A stretch of 64,000 bases of DNA, taken from positions 27,690,040 to 27,754,039 of the forward strand of contig NC_133225.1 in assembly GCF_040436345.1 (NCBI RefSeq). Direction: 5' to 3'. The notes under the pieces were generated by a model, which was given only the letters and a program-made list of their open reading frames with translations, was not told the DNA's origin and did not search any database. Both the position numbers and the translations under genes were made by a program. The DNA comes from Pagrus major. Taxonomy: Eukaryota; Chordata; Actinopteri; Spariformes; Sparidae. Shown here in pieces: positions 10,501-21,585 of this stretch; position 1 is the stretch's first letter, and every line of letters begins with the position of its first letter.

Positions 10501-13500
10501 TTTTCACCTGCACTCCTCTCTTCAGAGACCCAGCTCGACAGATGAGCAGCGGTCCAACCAGTCCAGAGCTGGTGTCTTTAACAGGGTCCACTCCAGAGTA
10601 GTACAAATAGGTCAGACAGTCAGCCTCCCCCTGTACTGGACCAGCACCCAATGGCACCATCCACTCATAGGTGTGCATCGTCCCAGGTCTGACCAGAGCA
10701 GCTGGGGGAGGGGTCACCACTCCTGAATACATACAGTTAAATAAAGAGAGAATTATTATATTAAGAAGATATTTGTTAATGGATGCCAACGTAGACTTGT
10801 AGTGTAATTCAGGTTTAACTCACTTGGTTGTCTCTTTAGCTCCCGCAGCTTCTTTTCTGTGTAGGACTCTGAAAGGTGGAGATATAATGAAGGTTGAGAA
10901 AGCTCTTCATGTTTAATCTAGTACCTTGACAACAGAATATGTTTATGTATTAACCTTCCAGTTCATTGTAATAGAGCGTCCCATCCTGTTCCACACTGTA
11001 CTGAACACCATGTGGTTGTATACTGTAAGCACGGCTGGCTTTGTTCTTGAACACCACATTGATGGTGTCCTTTTCTTCAGCTCGCAGCACAGGACCTGTG
11101 ACATGGATGCACACAAACACACACAGATGTCGGTTTGTTTAATTTGTGACAAAGGACCATACAGTCATATTTTGAGGCAGATACCTCATCATAACAAGAT
11201 CCTGCTGACATATCTCGAACATTTTTCATTTTCATGTACTGGTTTCTTAGTCTGGACTAACTGGCAAACTGCTGAAGAAAAGAAGTAAGTCTGTCCAAAA
11301 TATGAATAAAAACTATCAACATTAATGCCTTCAACAACAATAATACCAGAAGTCGAGAAGATGAGATGATTTCTTACCCAAAAAGTTGTAGAATTTAGTC
11401 AATATTTTAGGAGTGGATTGACTGAACAGGCAAGAATTTGATTGACATTACAGCTTCTTAAATGTGAGGATTTGCTGCTTTCCTTTGTTTTTATTTGTTG
11501 AAACCTGAATATCTTTGGGTTTGAGAGCCGTCTGAAATGGTCAAGGAGCTTGTGATGTGCACCTGTTCCTGTTTTTCGACATTTAATTGACGAGACAAAA
11601 AAATAATCTGCAGATTAACTAATGATAGTTGGAGTCCTAATTGAGCTGTGCAGATAGTTCTTACTTGGAAGGGGATCAAGACAAACTAACCTGCTAGCTA
11701 ACTATTATGGAATCTAACTAAGTACATTTAGTCAAGCACTGTACTTAAATACAAATTTAAGTTATTAGTACTTCACTTTAATCTTAATGCCATTTTCTCT
11801 GAGAATTATTGTACTTTTTACTTTACTGCAACAATTTGACAGCTCTAGTTACTAAATTAACAGACCGAACAGCATATAGAGCTGAAACAATTAGTCAACT
11901 GAAAGAAAATTATTTGAAACTATGCTGAAGACATTTAATGGATCCGGCTTCACAAAGATGAGGATTTGCTGCTTTTCCTTTATATTAGATAGTAACTGAC
12001 AGTATTTCTTACTGTTTTCCATAATGTAAACTATTACTAATATAAATAATCTAATAATATATATTGTAGTTATCCCATTATGAAGCACTCGCCATCTTTT
12101 TTTTTTTTTTTAGCTGACTTTCAAGGTCCCTCTGGAATGATTGCAGTGGATTCAGATCACCTGTTGCAGGCTATGGAGACTGGCTCCTAATTAATGAGCG
12201 AAAGCAGCTTGTGGCATTCCTCTCCAGCTTAAGTGAGGTGGAGAATGGCCCCCAGATCAGTCTCTTTCTCATTCTGATTCTGTCCTTGACACACTGCAGA
12301 CCTCATCCAAACAGATTATCAGCCAGAAACTCTGCTCTGTGTAGGCCCTGGTGAGATGTCTTTGCTGCCCTTGTTCTTTCTAGTTGAGGGAAATTGCATT
12401 CTGCAACCTGAGTGACCAACAAAAGTCACCATTTAACTAGCCTACTTTCAGCAGGGCCGAGGTTATTTGTGCAAGCCTGGCACCTGCAGGATTTTTTTTG
12501 ATATCCAAGCCCCCTATATACCTTCAGTTTTTTCATTAGGGACTTAAGAGGTGGTAAAGGAAGTATATTTCAGTTTCATTATCCCCTATCGAGGCACTAT
12601 TTCGTTATCATCCAAAGAGACATTCATTCAAAGCATTAGTGACGTTGTTATTCCCTGTAAATATATATTCTTTTAGTCTATACATTTTTTTCATTGTTTT
12701 GGGGCTGGTTTGTAGGCATTTTCCTGCCAGTGCTGCCAATATGAAAGTATAACAGTCGCAGTTGACATTTTTCTGCACTGAGTACTAAACCTTCAAGTAT
12801 ATTTTCCTTATTGTACTTGCATACATGCACTTTTACTCAAGAAGCATTCTTAATGCAGGACTTTCATGTGACAGAGTATTTTATAAGTGTAGTAGTACTT
12901 CTACTAAAGTAAAGGATCTGAATACTTCTTCCACCACTCTCTCTGACTCTGAAATAGCTACCAACCCCAGCCCATTCTAATTTACCCATAATTCCAAGGT
13001 GTTGCTCCTCTGGGGCACGCAGCATCTTTGTGGTGAACGTGTTGTCAGTGTATTCCACATAGCGAACCTTCTTATAACGGCTTCCAATACGGTTTCGACC
13101 TCTGGTTACAAACATGTCCGCTTCACTACACACACAGAAAAAAAACATTATTAATGGAAGAGAGAACGAGACATGGGACCATTTCTGTGAAAATGTGTCG
13201 TCTGTGTGTACAGTAACCAACCCATCAGTAGGCAGTGTAGGAGCATAGTCCCACACATCTTCTTCAGCAGCGATGAAGAATTGTCTGAGCTCACCGTGTG
13301 GTCGAGGTTTATGGACGTTGGGGAAACACTTTTTGATCTCAAATATAGCCTGCATTCCAGCTGGACAAAACCACAAAACACAAACGAAACTGAAGAAATA
13401 AAATCATCATCCACAAAACACCACAGCTTAATCTTTGTGAAATGATCACATTAAGAATTGGGGGTTAAGAGCTTACCCATTAAATGGTCATTGACGGTGC

Positions 13501-16500
13501 ACGTCAGCAGCCAGTGTCCGGGGTTGTCTGCCACCATTTCAGCTGTAAAGCTGGAGGCGGGGAAAAGACTGACCGTGTCTGTATGGTGGTTCTGTACAGT
13601 CAGGATCTGGCCATGGAAATGAACTGAATGCATGTCCACCTGTTGTAAAGGGATGGGTGATACCAAACTTTTGTAATTTGATTTGATACTTTATGTTACG
13701 ATTTTATAGATACTGATACAGATACCATTGTCTACTTGCCATTAATAAAACATTAATATGAGTAGAAAAATAGTCCATTATTTTATATAAATACTATGAA
13801 GAATTTGAAGCTAGGGATTTTTATTAGGGGGCTGCATGTCAGCAGAATAACTGTAACTGAGAGTGGGAGATATTTTCACATACTCAGTGAATTTAAGGTT
13901 TATTTTGACCAAACCAGAGGTGACTGTGGAAAGACAAACCAGGGTGGTTTTGAGTGAGTTTTACTTTGTTTCTGTCAAGTTTGAATGAAGTCCGTTTTAA
14001 CTAAAAATGTAAAACAGACAATAATGCAAAATTTCTAAGGATTAAAGAGCTAATGGTACGGTATATTTTGTCAGCCTAGACTTTTGTTCACTGCAGGGGA
14101 AGATGATGCACAATGGAAAAACTAGAAGATTTTTTGTACACATTACATTGAACATTACAGAAACAGTTAAAGAATCCCTCTAGTGTCAGACGTTCTGGTT
14201 AGTATAATAATAATAATAATACAGTAGTTACCTCATTGCCTAAGGCAAACATATGCCAGCTGATCTTGTTGCCTTGACACATGCTCAGTCCAGGCAGGTT
14301 ACCGTACAGGAAACCATTTATACCTGCAATCCACACACAGAGAATTGAAGGTATTTTATGGGTATGTGTATGGTTACGTGTATGTGTATATCAAAGCTCC
14401 CCCCCTCACCGTGCATTTTGTTGCTCTCAATGAAATCTTCGTTCTCCTTCAGGCCACTAGCAGGATTCGTGATGTACGTCCTAATGTTCTCATCCAGGTA
14501 CCAGCTGAAGTTCTCATCGTTTACCATGAACAGCAGAGCATACAGGTAGTCTCCTGACCTGTCTCCATGTACGTCCAGAGTTCCTACAGAGGAGAGGAGA
14601 CAACACTTCAGGATTATGTGAATAGATGTATGTCTGTAACAGGTAAACACATTTATAGGGGTATTTTCTCATTTAACTTCTTACTATTATTGATGAGCTT
14701 GTACTTGAACTGTTTTGGTTATTGCACATAAGAGATTTCAATTTTTTCTGTGAGCTTCTTTGAAGTGGACAGACTCAGTAAGGAAAAGGTGATGGTACGT
14801 AGTTGTACCTTATGAGTATGACAATAAAATCTTATCAAGTCAGTGTTCAGTCTTGACAACGGCCATGTTCACTTGGAGCCTGGTACAGTCAGCCCCTGTT
14901 AGCGGTTACTTCAGCAACAAGTAAAGCCATCTGTCCACCAGGAAACTCCATAAATCACAGAGAGTTCAGGCAGGGCGGCCAGAGGGCATTAGAGAGTAAA
15001 CCACAAAAAATGTTCTCCATAAAATGATTTGGTGTTACCCAAATTAATAACTAAAAAAAATGTACGTTTTGAGACATGAAATCTGAGCAACGTGCCACTT
15101 GCTCACTGCTTTAAGCTGAAGTTTGATTGATTGATGGATGACATGATATTATTGGATGAAATTGGTTGGTTCAAGACAACGTAAATACACATGACATTTG
15201 GTTTTACAACGAGACGACGTAACTGGATTTTGATAGAAAAATAGAAAGAAATGTGTTTTTTGTCGTTTTTTTTTTGCAGATATTGTCAAAAATGGATGTG
15301 ACCTTTTTCATTTTTGCTTAGTTTTAACGATATAAAAAATGTGTTTGGAGCTTCAATGTTATAAAAGTTACAGTCAGTTAATGTGAGATATGTGATCAGA
15401 GTTAAGTTAGAGACACTGGCTGGTTGTGAAAACATGGTGAACACAGTAGAAATAGTGCCCAACATATTGGTTCATTAAAATTGATTCGTTGATCAACTTT
15501 TAGTTGAATTTAAGTGAAATTTGTGAGATTAGCTGTGTAAGAAATATTCAGAGCATACAACCATACAGAACTACTCCATTATAAATAGAAAATCTTAAAG
15601 CAATGAAAGCTCCTAATGCAGCAGACTCTTTTACTTTAAATACTCTTATTTTATCACTTTTGGGTGGTTTGATATACAAAAATGCATCATATTCTATAAA
15701 AAGATCAAATGTTTTGAATTGTATATCTTCATCTGTACAGTAAAGAGTTAAAAGTACCAAATGTCACCTCTAAAATGTAGTGTAGGGGAGGTATATAGAA
15801 AATGGACATAAAAGTAAAGTAAAGGCAACTTAAAAATGTGCATGAGTAAATGTTTAGTTCCATCACACGATACTATAAAAAACAAGGTTCTGGTACCTCT
15901 CTTACAGATGATGAGGGGTCCTATCAGTCCTGAGTTGATGTCTTTGGGTGCGGAGACGTGGGAGTGGTAGAACCTGGTCAGGCAGTTGTTGTCCTCTGCT
16001 GTTGGGCTGTGGGTCTCTGCCAGGGTCCACTCATATGTCACCATTGCACCAGGAGCCACTGAGTCGTCTCGCTTCAGCGCTGGACCGGTTCCATCTGGGT
16101 ATAAGGCTCCTGAAGAGACACAGAGTCACACATCTATCAGTCTGTTAGGTCTGTCCATAAACTGATTCTTGCATTAGGTCAGTATTTCCTCACCCTCGTT
16201 GCCCTTGCTGTAGTTGAGTCCATGTGGGTGGATGCTGTAAGGTCTGGTCGCTGCGTTCTTCAGGTGGATGAACACAGTGTCCCCCTGCTCGGCCATCACC
16301 AGGGGTCCCAGGTAGCCCAGCCACTCTGGCTTTGTCACCTCTGTCCTGAAGGAGGAGTCGCTGTACTGCTTATACACAGCCTTCTTATAGGAGGGGCCGA
16401 TACGCTGGGGGCCTCTCTTTAAAAAGACTGAGGCTTCTCTGCAAAGAGAGGGATAGAGAATGTGTGTGTGTGTCTTTGAATGTATTTTAGATTATGCTTA

Positions 16501-18368
16501 AAATATTTCAGAAACGTCCTTGGCTTCAGTATATCTGGTTGCATGCTAATTAGACTTTTTTTTACAGCAGACAATTTGACTTGTGATAGTTGGAAAGGTG
16601 AAAACAAATTTTGTTAATGACGCCACAGATCCAGGAAGCCATGACAGTGTGCCAGCATACAAAATGGCAGGATCCTGGAACTAGCTCGCCAAAATGGAAT
16701 TAAGTCATTATTTAATATTAATCAGCAATTTCTCTCCCTGCTGTGACATGTGAAAATGTCTTCTGTGAATTATTCAAAAACATGTCTTCTTAGGTCAGGC
16801 ACTCATCACATGCACATCAATAAAACACCAAATAACAATACTCTGCACATGCAAAATGAAAAAAAGTAGCACCACACTTCATCTTTAATTCTACTTGGCC
16901 TTGACAACATTTCAACCACAAACAGATTATTTAGATGAAGTCATTAATGTTGTATGCAGTTCACAACTGTGATTAATACTAACTCTGGTTTATATTTGTT
17001 AAAAACGGAATATTGTGGTTTTTTTCTGGTCTGTTGTGTTTGTAACCAATATTTGGCAAGAGTTTGTGAGGCCTTCAGGTACCTGCAGAGTTCTGCATGT
17101 TAGTGCTGTAAATGTGTAAGTGAAGTAATGAGCTTGTATTGCTGTTATTGTGTGAAGACCTTGACACTCATCTAGGTTCATGTGTTGTATTGCATGTTTC
17201 AGATCAAACCTATTGATTTAATTTATCTGGTGCTGGTCAGTTGCAGGAACATAAAGTATGAAGATCAAAGTTCACCACCACACACCAAAATGTTACGCAT
17301 TTTATTTTTGGTGTTACAGACAGATCTAAAAGTAGAAATAATAATAAGTAGGTGTGATACACATATGTACCAAATTTTGTAAATGTTGGAAAGTATTCCC
17401 AGGCGGTGTGTTTTAAATCCGTACATTTGTACCACTTTGAAATTTTGTGCAAAGTTTCGGTTTTTGAGCATGTTAAGGCCCTCAAAAAAGTAATTCTACT
17501 TAGGCGTGAAAGAAACAAACAAACAAACAATAATTATTTGCATTTCAAGAGGACCCATGCACCATTGTGGTGTTTGGGCCCTAATAATAATTCCAACAAA
17601 CATAAGTTTTGGTTTGGGCTAATAGACGTGCATTAAATAGAATATACAGAAACACATCACTGTCCAATGAAAGCTATTTATTTCTAAATGAAATTGGTGA
17701 TATTGTTTTTTTCTCATATGAAAGGAAGGAAATGTTGAGAACATTCTTCTACTTCTGAATTGACATGAATCACTTCAAAACCCACTGGATTAGCTGAAAA
17801 AAGTGACATCGGAGCTAAGAAAATAAGACTATATTTCATGTGACGTTAAGTTGACGTTTTAGAAATACGTAGTTTCATCCGACAGCCATTTCTGTAGTCC
17901 TGATCACACTGTATGAGTGTTGACCAATTGAGGGCATTAAATGCAGAGCAGTGATTGGCCCGTGTGTCTGACTGTGGGGGTGGAGTGGCCACTTGAATTA
18001 CAAAGAAAGGTGGAGAAGTAGCTCAAATCTATGCACTGCCTTAAAAACAAATCTTCAAATGTTATTTTTGAAGATTTTAAGTGACGCCAATACAGGAGAG
18101 ATACGGTATCTTTTCATGGCGCCAGTACTGCTCCTTCCTGGATGAGCTCCAGGAGTTTAAGGTCTGACTCCAACACAATTAAGACAGTGCAGTGTGCTTG
18201 TACTTACTCATCCTCCTGCACTGTGCGGTTCTGAATGATGTTCATCCCAGTTGGGGCATAGTTCCAAGTCACCTCCTCTATCCTGAGGAAGTACTCTCTC
18301 CTCATCCCAGACACACACACTGCTGCACAGCACAGCAGCAACGCCACCCTGAACCCCAACAGATGCAT
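5130..18368 (-). CDS. cp: Ceruloplasmin, secreted multicopper ferroxidase
   Basis: Coding exons on the minus strand: 18208-18368, 16194-16438, 15897-16109, 14410-14583, 14232-14323, 13477-13639, 13222-13360, 12986-13125, 10955-11095, 10824-10868, 10508-10722, 10231-10381, 9924-10136, 9081-9285, 8852-8991, 8596-8724, 7569-7675, 7421-7476, 7170-7241, 6429-6520, 6195-6334, 6048-6104, 5249-5354, 5130-5155. They sum to 3222 nt (1073 residues plus TGA) and all junction phases agree. The start ATG opens a hydrophobic Leu/Ala/Cys-rich signal peptide. Six cupredoxin domains follow, as in vertebrate ceruloplasmin (about 1065 residues). The trinuclear copper cluster is intact: His124 and His126, His184 and His186, His999, His1002 and His1004, His1045 and His1047. 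The domain 6 type-1 site is intact (His999, Cys1046, His1051, Met1056). Family role: plasma Fe(II) to Fe(III) oxidation and copper carriage. The chain ends in GIFG with no membrane segment, which separates it from hephaestin. Odd points: the domain 4 copper ligands are lost and the domain 2 axial ligand is Met. Confidence 0.97.
5466..5615. repeat. 150-bp palindrome with AT-repeat centre
   Basis: A unique arm of about 32 bases starting ATGCAAAATCTCC runs into an (AT)n core of roughly 85 bp. The exact reverse complement of the arm follows. It lies in the cp intron between the exons at 5249-5354 and 6048-6104. Both strands therefore carry the same peptide frame across it. Confidence 0.95.
5616..5700. 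repeat. Second (AT)n tract beside the palindrome
   Basis: AT dinucleotides with two ATACAT interruptions, directly continuing from the right arm of the palindrome. Confidence 0.9.
7515..7563. repeat. (TG)n microsatellite filling a 92-bp cp intron
   Basis: On the transcribed strand this is a CA repeat that starts about six bases after the 5' splice site of the cp exon at 7569-7675. It makes up about half of the 92-bp intron. Confidence 0.95.
8003..8269. mobile_element. Fold-back (inverted-repeat) element in a cp intron
   Basis: The outer ends AAAGCCACCAGACTC and GAGTCTGGTGGCTTT are reverse complements. So are the inner stretches around GAGTTGCTGGT and TTGTGTGACTTTGGTGTTTTAA. The arms are about 120 bp each with some mismatches, around a centre of about 27 bp (near 8128-8154). 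It resembles dispersed hairpin MITEs of fish introns. No coding capacity. Confidence 0.85.
9440..9740 (+). mobile_element. Decayed non-LTR retrotransposon, reverse-transcriptase fragment
   Basis: From 9497 the plus strand reads [14 protein letters not shown], the reverse-transcriptase block usually written GVPQGSxLGPLLF. After a frameshift it reads [10 protein letters not shown], with the YADD catalytic box at 9590-9601. Both are hallmarks of LINE polymerases. Stops and frameshifts interrupt the rest, and only about 300 bp is recognisable. It lies in the cp intron between exons 9081-9285 and 9924-10136, antisense to cp. Confidence 0.85.
11450..11650. repeat. Dispersed fish repeat (GTGAGGATTTGCTGCTTT family)
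   Basis: Shares the core 'cttaaatgtgaggatttg' and the following T-rich, 'atctttgggtttgag' blocks with copies near 11880-12060, 22826-23040, 33190-33470, 44240-44480, 47620-47960, 55830-56000 and 57700-57970. Full copies are flanked by 'gctgcaactaa..attaatcga'-type ends, suggesting a non-autonomous DNA transposon. The class is inferred. Confidence 0.6.
11700..12945. mobile_element. hAT-like MITE, apparently split by nested repeats
   Basis: The left part (about 11700-11860) has the 'aagtacatttagtcaagcactgtacttaaatac' type of sequence. The right part (about 12780-12945) ends 'aaaggatctgaatacttcttccacca'. These are the two halves of a very common percomorph hAT-derived element. Between them lie another dispersed repeat (11880-12060) and the long repeat at 12167-12597, so younger insertions seem to have entered it. 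It occupies a cp intron. Confidence 0.6.
12167..12597 (+). repeat. Long dispersed repeat, copy 1
   Basis: Shares extended near-identity with 38220-38743 in the same orientation. Shared blocks include 'agactggctcctaattaatgag', 'cagacctcatccaaacagatt', 'agccagaaactctgctctg' and 'tagttgagggaaatt'. No reading frame. It lies in the cp intron between exons 10955-11095 and 12986-13125. Confidence 0.85.
17270..17610 (+). repeat. Dispersed fish repeat with 'tttgggccctaataata' tail
   Basis: The stretch ends 'gcaccattgtggtgtttgggccctaataataa', a tail seen in many teleost SINE-like elements. It lies in cp intron 1. Recognition is from memory, without a repeat search. Confidence 0.5.
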
Positions 18369-18550
18369 TCTCGGGATAAAGTGCTACAACCACAAGTAAG
18401 TCCACAGCTGAACTGCCAAGAAGGAAGAAGAGTCTTGATTTCTGTTCAGTGATCCAGCGGACGATGATGACGATGAAGACAGACAGTGCAGAGAGCTGAC
18501 AGACGTTTATCAGTCACTCTGTCTGAGAGACTTTAGACCCTCTGTGGGTC

Positions 18551-18556
18551 TTTATA
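18551..18556 (-). promoter_or_regulatory. cp: TATA box of cp
   Basis: TATAAA on the minus strand within GGGGTATAAAGACC, about 185 bases upstream of the cp start codon. It predicts a start site near 18520 and a 5' UTR of about 150 nt. A TATA-type promoter suits a highly expressed liver secretory gene; expression is inferred from the family. Confidence 0.7.
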
Positions 18557-18559
18557 CCC

Positions 18560-20580
18560 CCAGCTGATTGACTGCTGGGAAGGGAACAAGCAGGGCAGAG
18601 GGGGTCACTGACCAACAGAGAAGACAGGCCAAACCCAAACCTTTCTGTCTGAACAAAAGGTCAGAGTTGCAAAAGAGCAGAATGTGTCACTCTGCGACCG
18701 TCCAAACATGAAAAGATTAGACTGACGCAGATGTGTCACTCAAGTCATTTGGTCCAAGTATCAAAGAAGTCATTTTTTCTTGGTCTAGTCAAGTCGATTC
18801 ATTAGTTACATCTGGTCCCTGCTTGGGCTGATAAAGAGACTTGGCTTGGAACTTTACTTGTAAGTAGAGTACATTAAGTAAGTCTTTCAAGTAAAAGTAA
18901 AAATGTGTAATAAGTAGATTTACTCAAGCAATGTAAAATTTTGAGGTACTTGATTGCTGGCGTTTTCTGCTACTTTATACTTCCACTCCACATTTTGAGG
19001 CCAAATGTTGTACTTTATACTCACTACATTAAATTGTTAAGTCTAGTTACAAGTTAATTTTCAAATAACATGTTGCATCAGAGCTAAAGTAGCACATTTT
19101 TAAATAAAATGATTTTATCCGCAATCAGATAAATAAAAAAACACTGACACTGATCAGAGAAATGCTGAAAATCTGATCTGATAACCAGCCAGGCAGATAA
19201 GTACACTGTATACATCATATACACATGTGATAAATATATAATTGAATTTTCCTTGTAATCTTAACTTTATTGCCAGAGAATTACACTATTACCAAGTATG
19301 AACTTTGAGTACTTTTTACAACACTGACCCAAGATATTTCAGTCTTACCTGGATCATTTGGCCTTTATAAAGAGATAAAGACAAGATACTAGTGCCTGTC
19401 TAATAATGATATTATTGGCAAATGTATCTTATATTTTCATTGTCCAGGTATGACAATTTAATTTCTAAAATAATTATTGATATTTAATTAAAAAAATAGT
19501 AAAAAACCAAAGCTTATAAAGGCTTATTTAAATCTGTGTTTAAATCAAAAATATTCCCTCTCAATTAACTTTAAATGGGGAAATCTAACAGCCAGACTAC
19601 ACTCCTCTCCTGTCCGTCTGTCTGCCTGTTTGCAGAACAGTCTGTTTGTTGTGAACAGTTTGGGCTCCAAAGCCACATATTTGTAAGGATTTCTTGTTCA
19701 TGCCCAATATTTGAATAACCATCAAGTAAATCATAAAATAAACACATGAGCGTGTGTCAAGTCACAAAACTTTAACTTCCAAGCCCAAGTCGAGTCATCA
19801 GAACAGTGACTCTGTCACAGACTCAGGTCACAAATCACATTAACCACATCTCTGGATTCAAGTAACATTTACATCGCACTTCATGTCCAGTTTTGGCTGG
19901 AATATTAAAAACAACCTGTGAAATGCAGCCAAAACCACTTTGATTTAGTTTAATGTATTACTTTCTTTCTACTTTATCTAAAGACTGGTTTATCATTGTT
20001 TTAAGGTTAATAAAGTATTTTGATTCATCTGCCACTGACAGAAAAGGAAATATTCTTTCCATAGCCACATTGTCACTTGTAGGAGTTGCTGTTGTTTCCT
20101 ACGAAGAGGCCTGATGGGCTTGGCTCCCAGGGTCAGAGGCCACATTTGCTCAGTTTGGATCCTTATATGGATCAATAACAGGCAACTCTGGAAACTCCAG
20201 AACAGTGACAGTAGTCCGGGAATTGATTACAACACAGCAAACAGTCTGCATGCATGATCACACGGCCACATACATCACAATATATCTACCTATCATGCGT
20301 CAGCTAGTGCTGCAATTGTGTCAGACCCTCCTCCTCTGTAAGAGTAATGGGGTCAGAAGTTAGGGGTTGAACCAAAAAGAGGATGTAAGATAAGTCGATG
20401 GAAACATTTCATTTACAGGAACAGTTTGAAGGAAGGGAGTCAAACACACACGTGCACAAATCTACTGCATCTCTGCCTCATACAACATACTGTGTGTAGT
20501 GTCAAATGTATGAGACTTTCCTGACAACCTGTTTTTAATCAGCTGTACAACCAGCTTCTACCAAATAACTCACTGGATAC
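18560..20580. other. Intergenic region between cp and the TM4SF18-like gene
   Basis: The cp promoter flank lies at the left. About 18860-19330 is a hAT-like MITE fragment of the 'tactttatacttccactccac' type. No gene-like reading frame was seen. Confidence 0.6.
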
Positions 20581-21142
20581 TTGAAATGGAAATAGTCATT
20601 TTTTTTAATTCAAGGCAGCACAAACAAACATACATTATAAAAATATGTCACTAAAATATATATAAAATGTCCGTTAACGCTGATCTGGCATCTGGAAGAC
20701 GCAAAGAAAACAATTTACAAACAAAGAAAATACTCTGAAAATGAAAACAAAATGTACAAACACACAAACATCTGCTCATAATCCAACACAGTGAATAAAT
20801 GCTGGAAGCACAAGAATAAAACTTTAGAGAAAGGACACTTCCTGGTGCATAATCATGTCAGCCAAGATGCTACCGAGCTTCTGTCATTTCAAACATTATC
20901 AAACAATATGTGGCTGCCATCTTACAGTAAGTTCACTAGTGTAATGGCATTGGTTTAAACAGCTGTAACATCAGTTTATGCAATAAAAACTGTAGCGGAA
21001 CAGAGGTTTACAAAGTATACAGTAAAAAATAATGATAGATAAAGTGAGCAACCTTGACCTTAAGAATACAGATTTCTTGAAGTGAACAGTTCTTTATCTT
21101 GACTGCACAATTACATCAGTGAAACCTTTTATCCTGTATACC

Positions 21143-21253
21143 TTTATTATATTAGTATTATCAAGAAGGAAGTTCTACTTTGTCTCTATTGTTTGTACAT
21201 AGTGGTCTGAACAGCCGTCTTTCATGAGGTACAAAGGAAACTGCATCTTTATT
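21143..21253 (-). terminator. Candidate polyadenylation signals of the TM4SF18-like gene
   Basis: Minus-strand AATAAA hexamers at 21143-21148 and 21248-21253, about 330-440 bases beyond the stop. Which one is used cannot be told from the sequence. Confidence 0.35.
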
Positions 21254-21585
21254 CTATGTTTCTATGCAGAATACATACATGCACATTATTACGTTATCAT
21301 GACCTGTTGCATTTGAATGTTGAGACTCATCATCAATGCTTGCAGAGAGATTTTTGCTGCTTTAACAGATTAAAAGCTTGAAAATACATTGATTACACTG
21401 ACTGTGGCTGTCAGGTGTCCATTAAACTGCATGTGTAAGTGTGTCTGATCAGAACACACAGGTGCTGGTCGGTGAGGCCTTGTATGCAAACATTGCTGTT
21501 GCATGTGTCCATTAATGTCCTTTGCTTGTGATTATTTTTGCTCTTGAGTCTCTGCAGGTGAGTCTACATATACGTGTGTGTTAAT

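Noticed and set aside
5130-18368. Hephaestin or hephaestin-like identity for the multicopper oxidase
   Set aside because: The chain ends shortly after domain 6 with no membrane segment, and the neighbours are TM4SF genes as at the CP locus. The hephaestin-like Met in domain 2 is kept as a finding.
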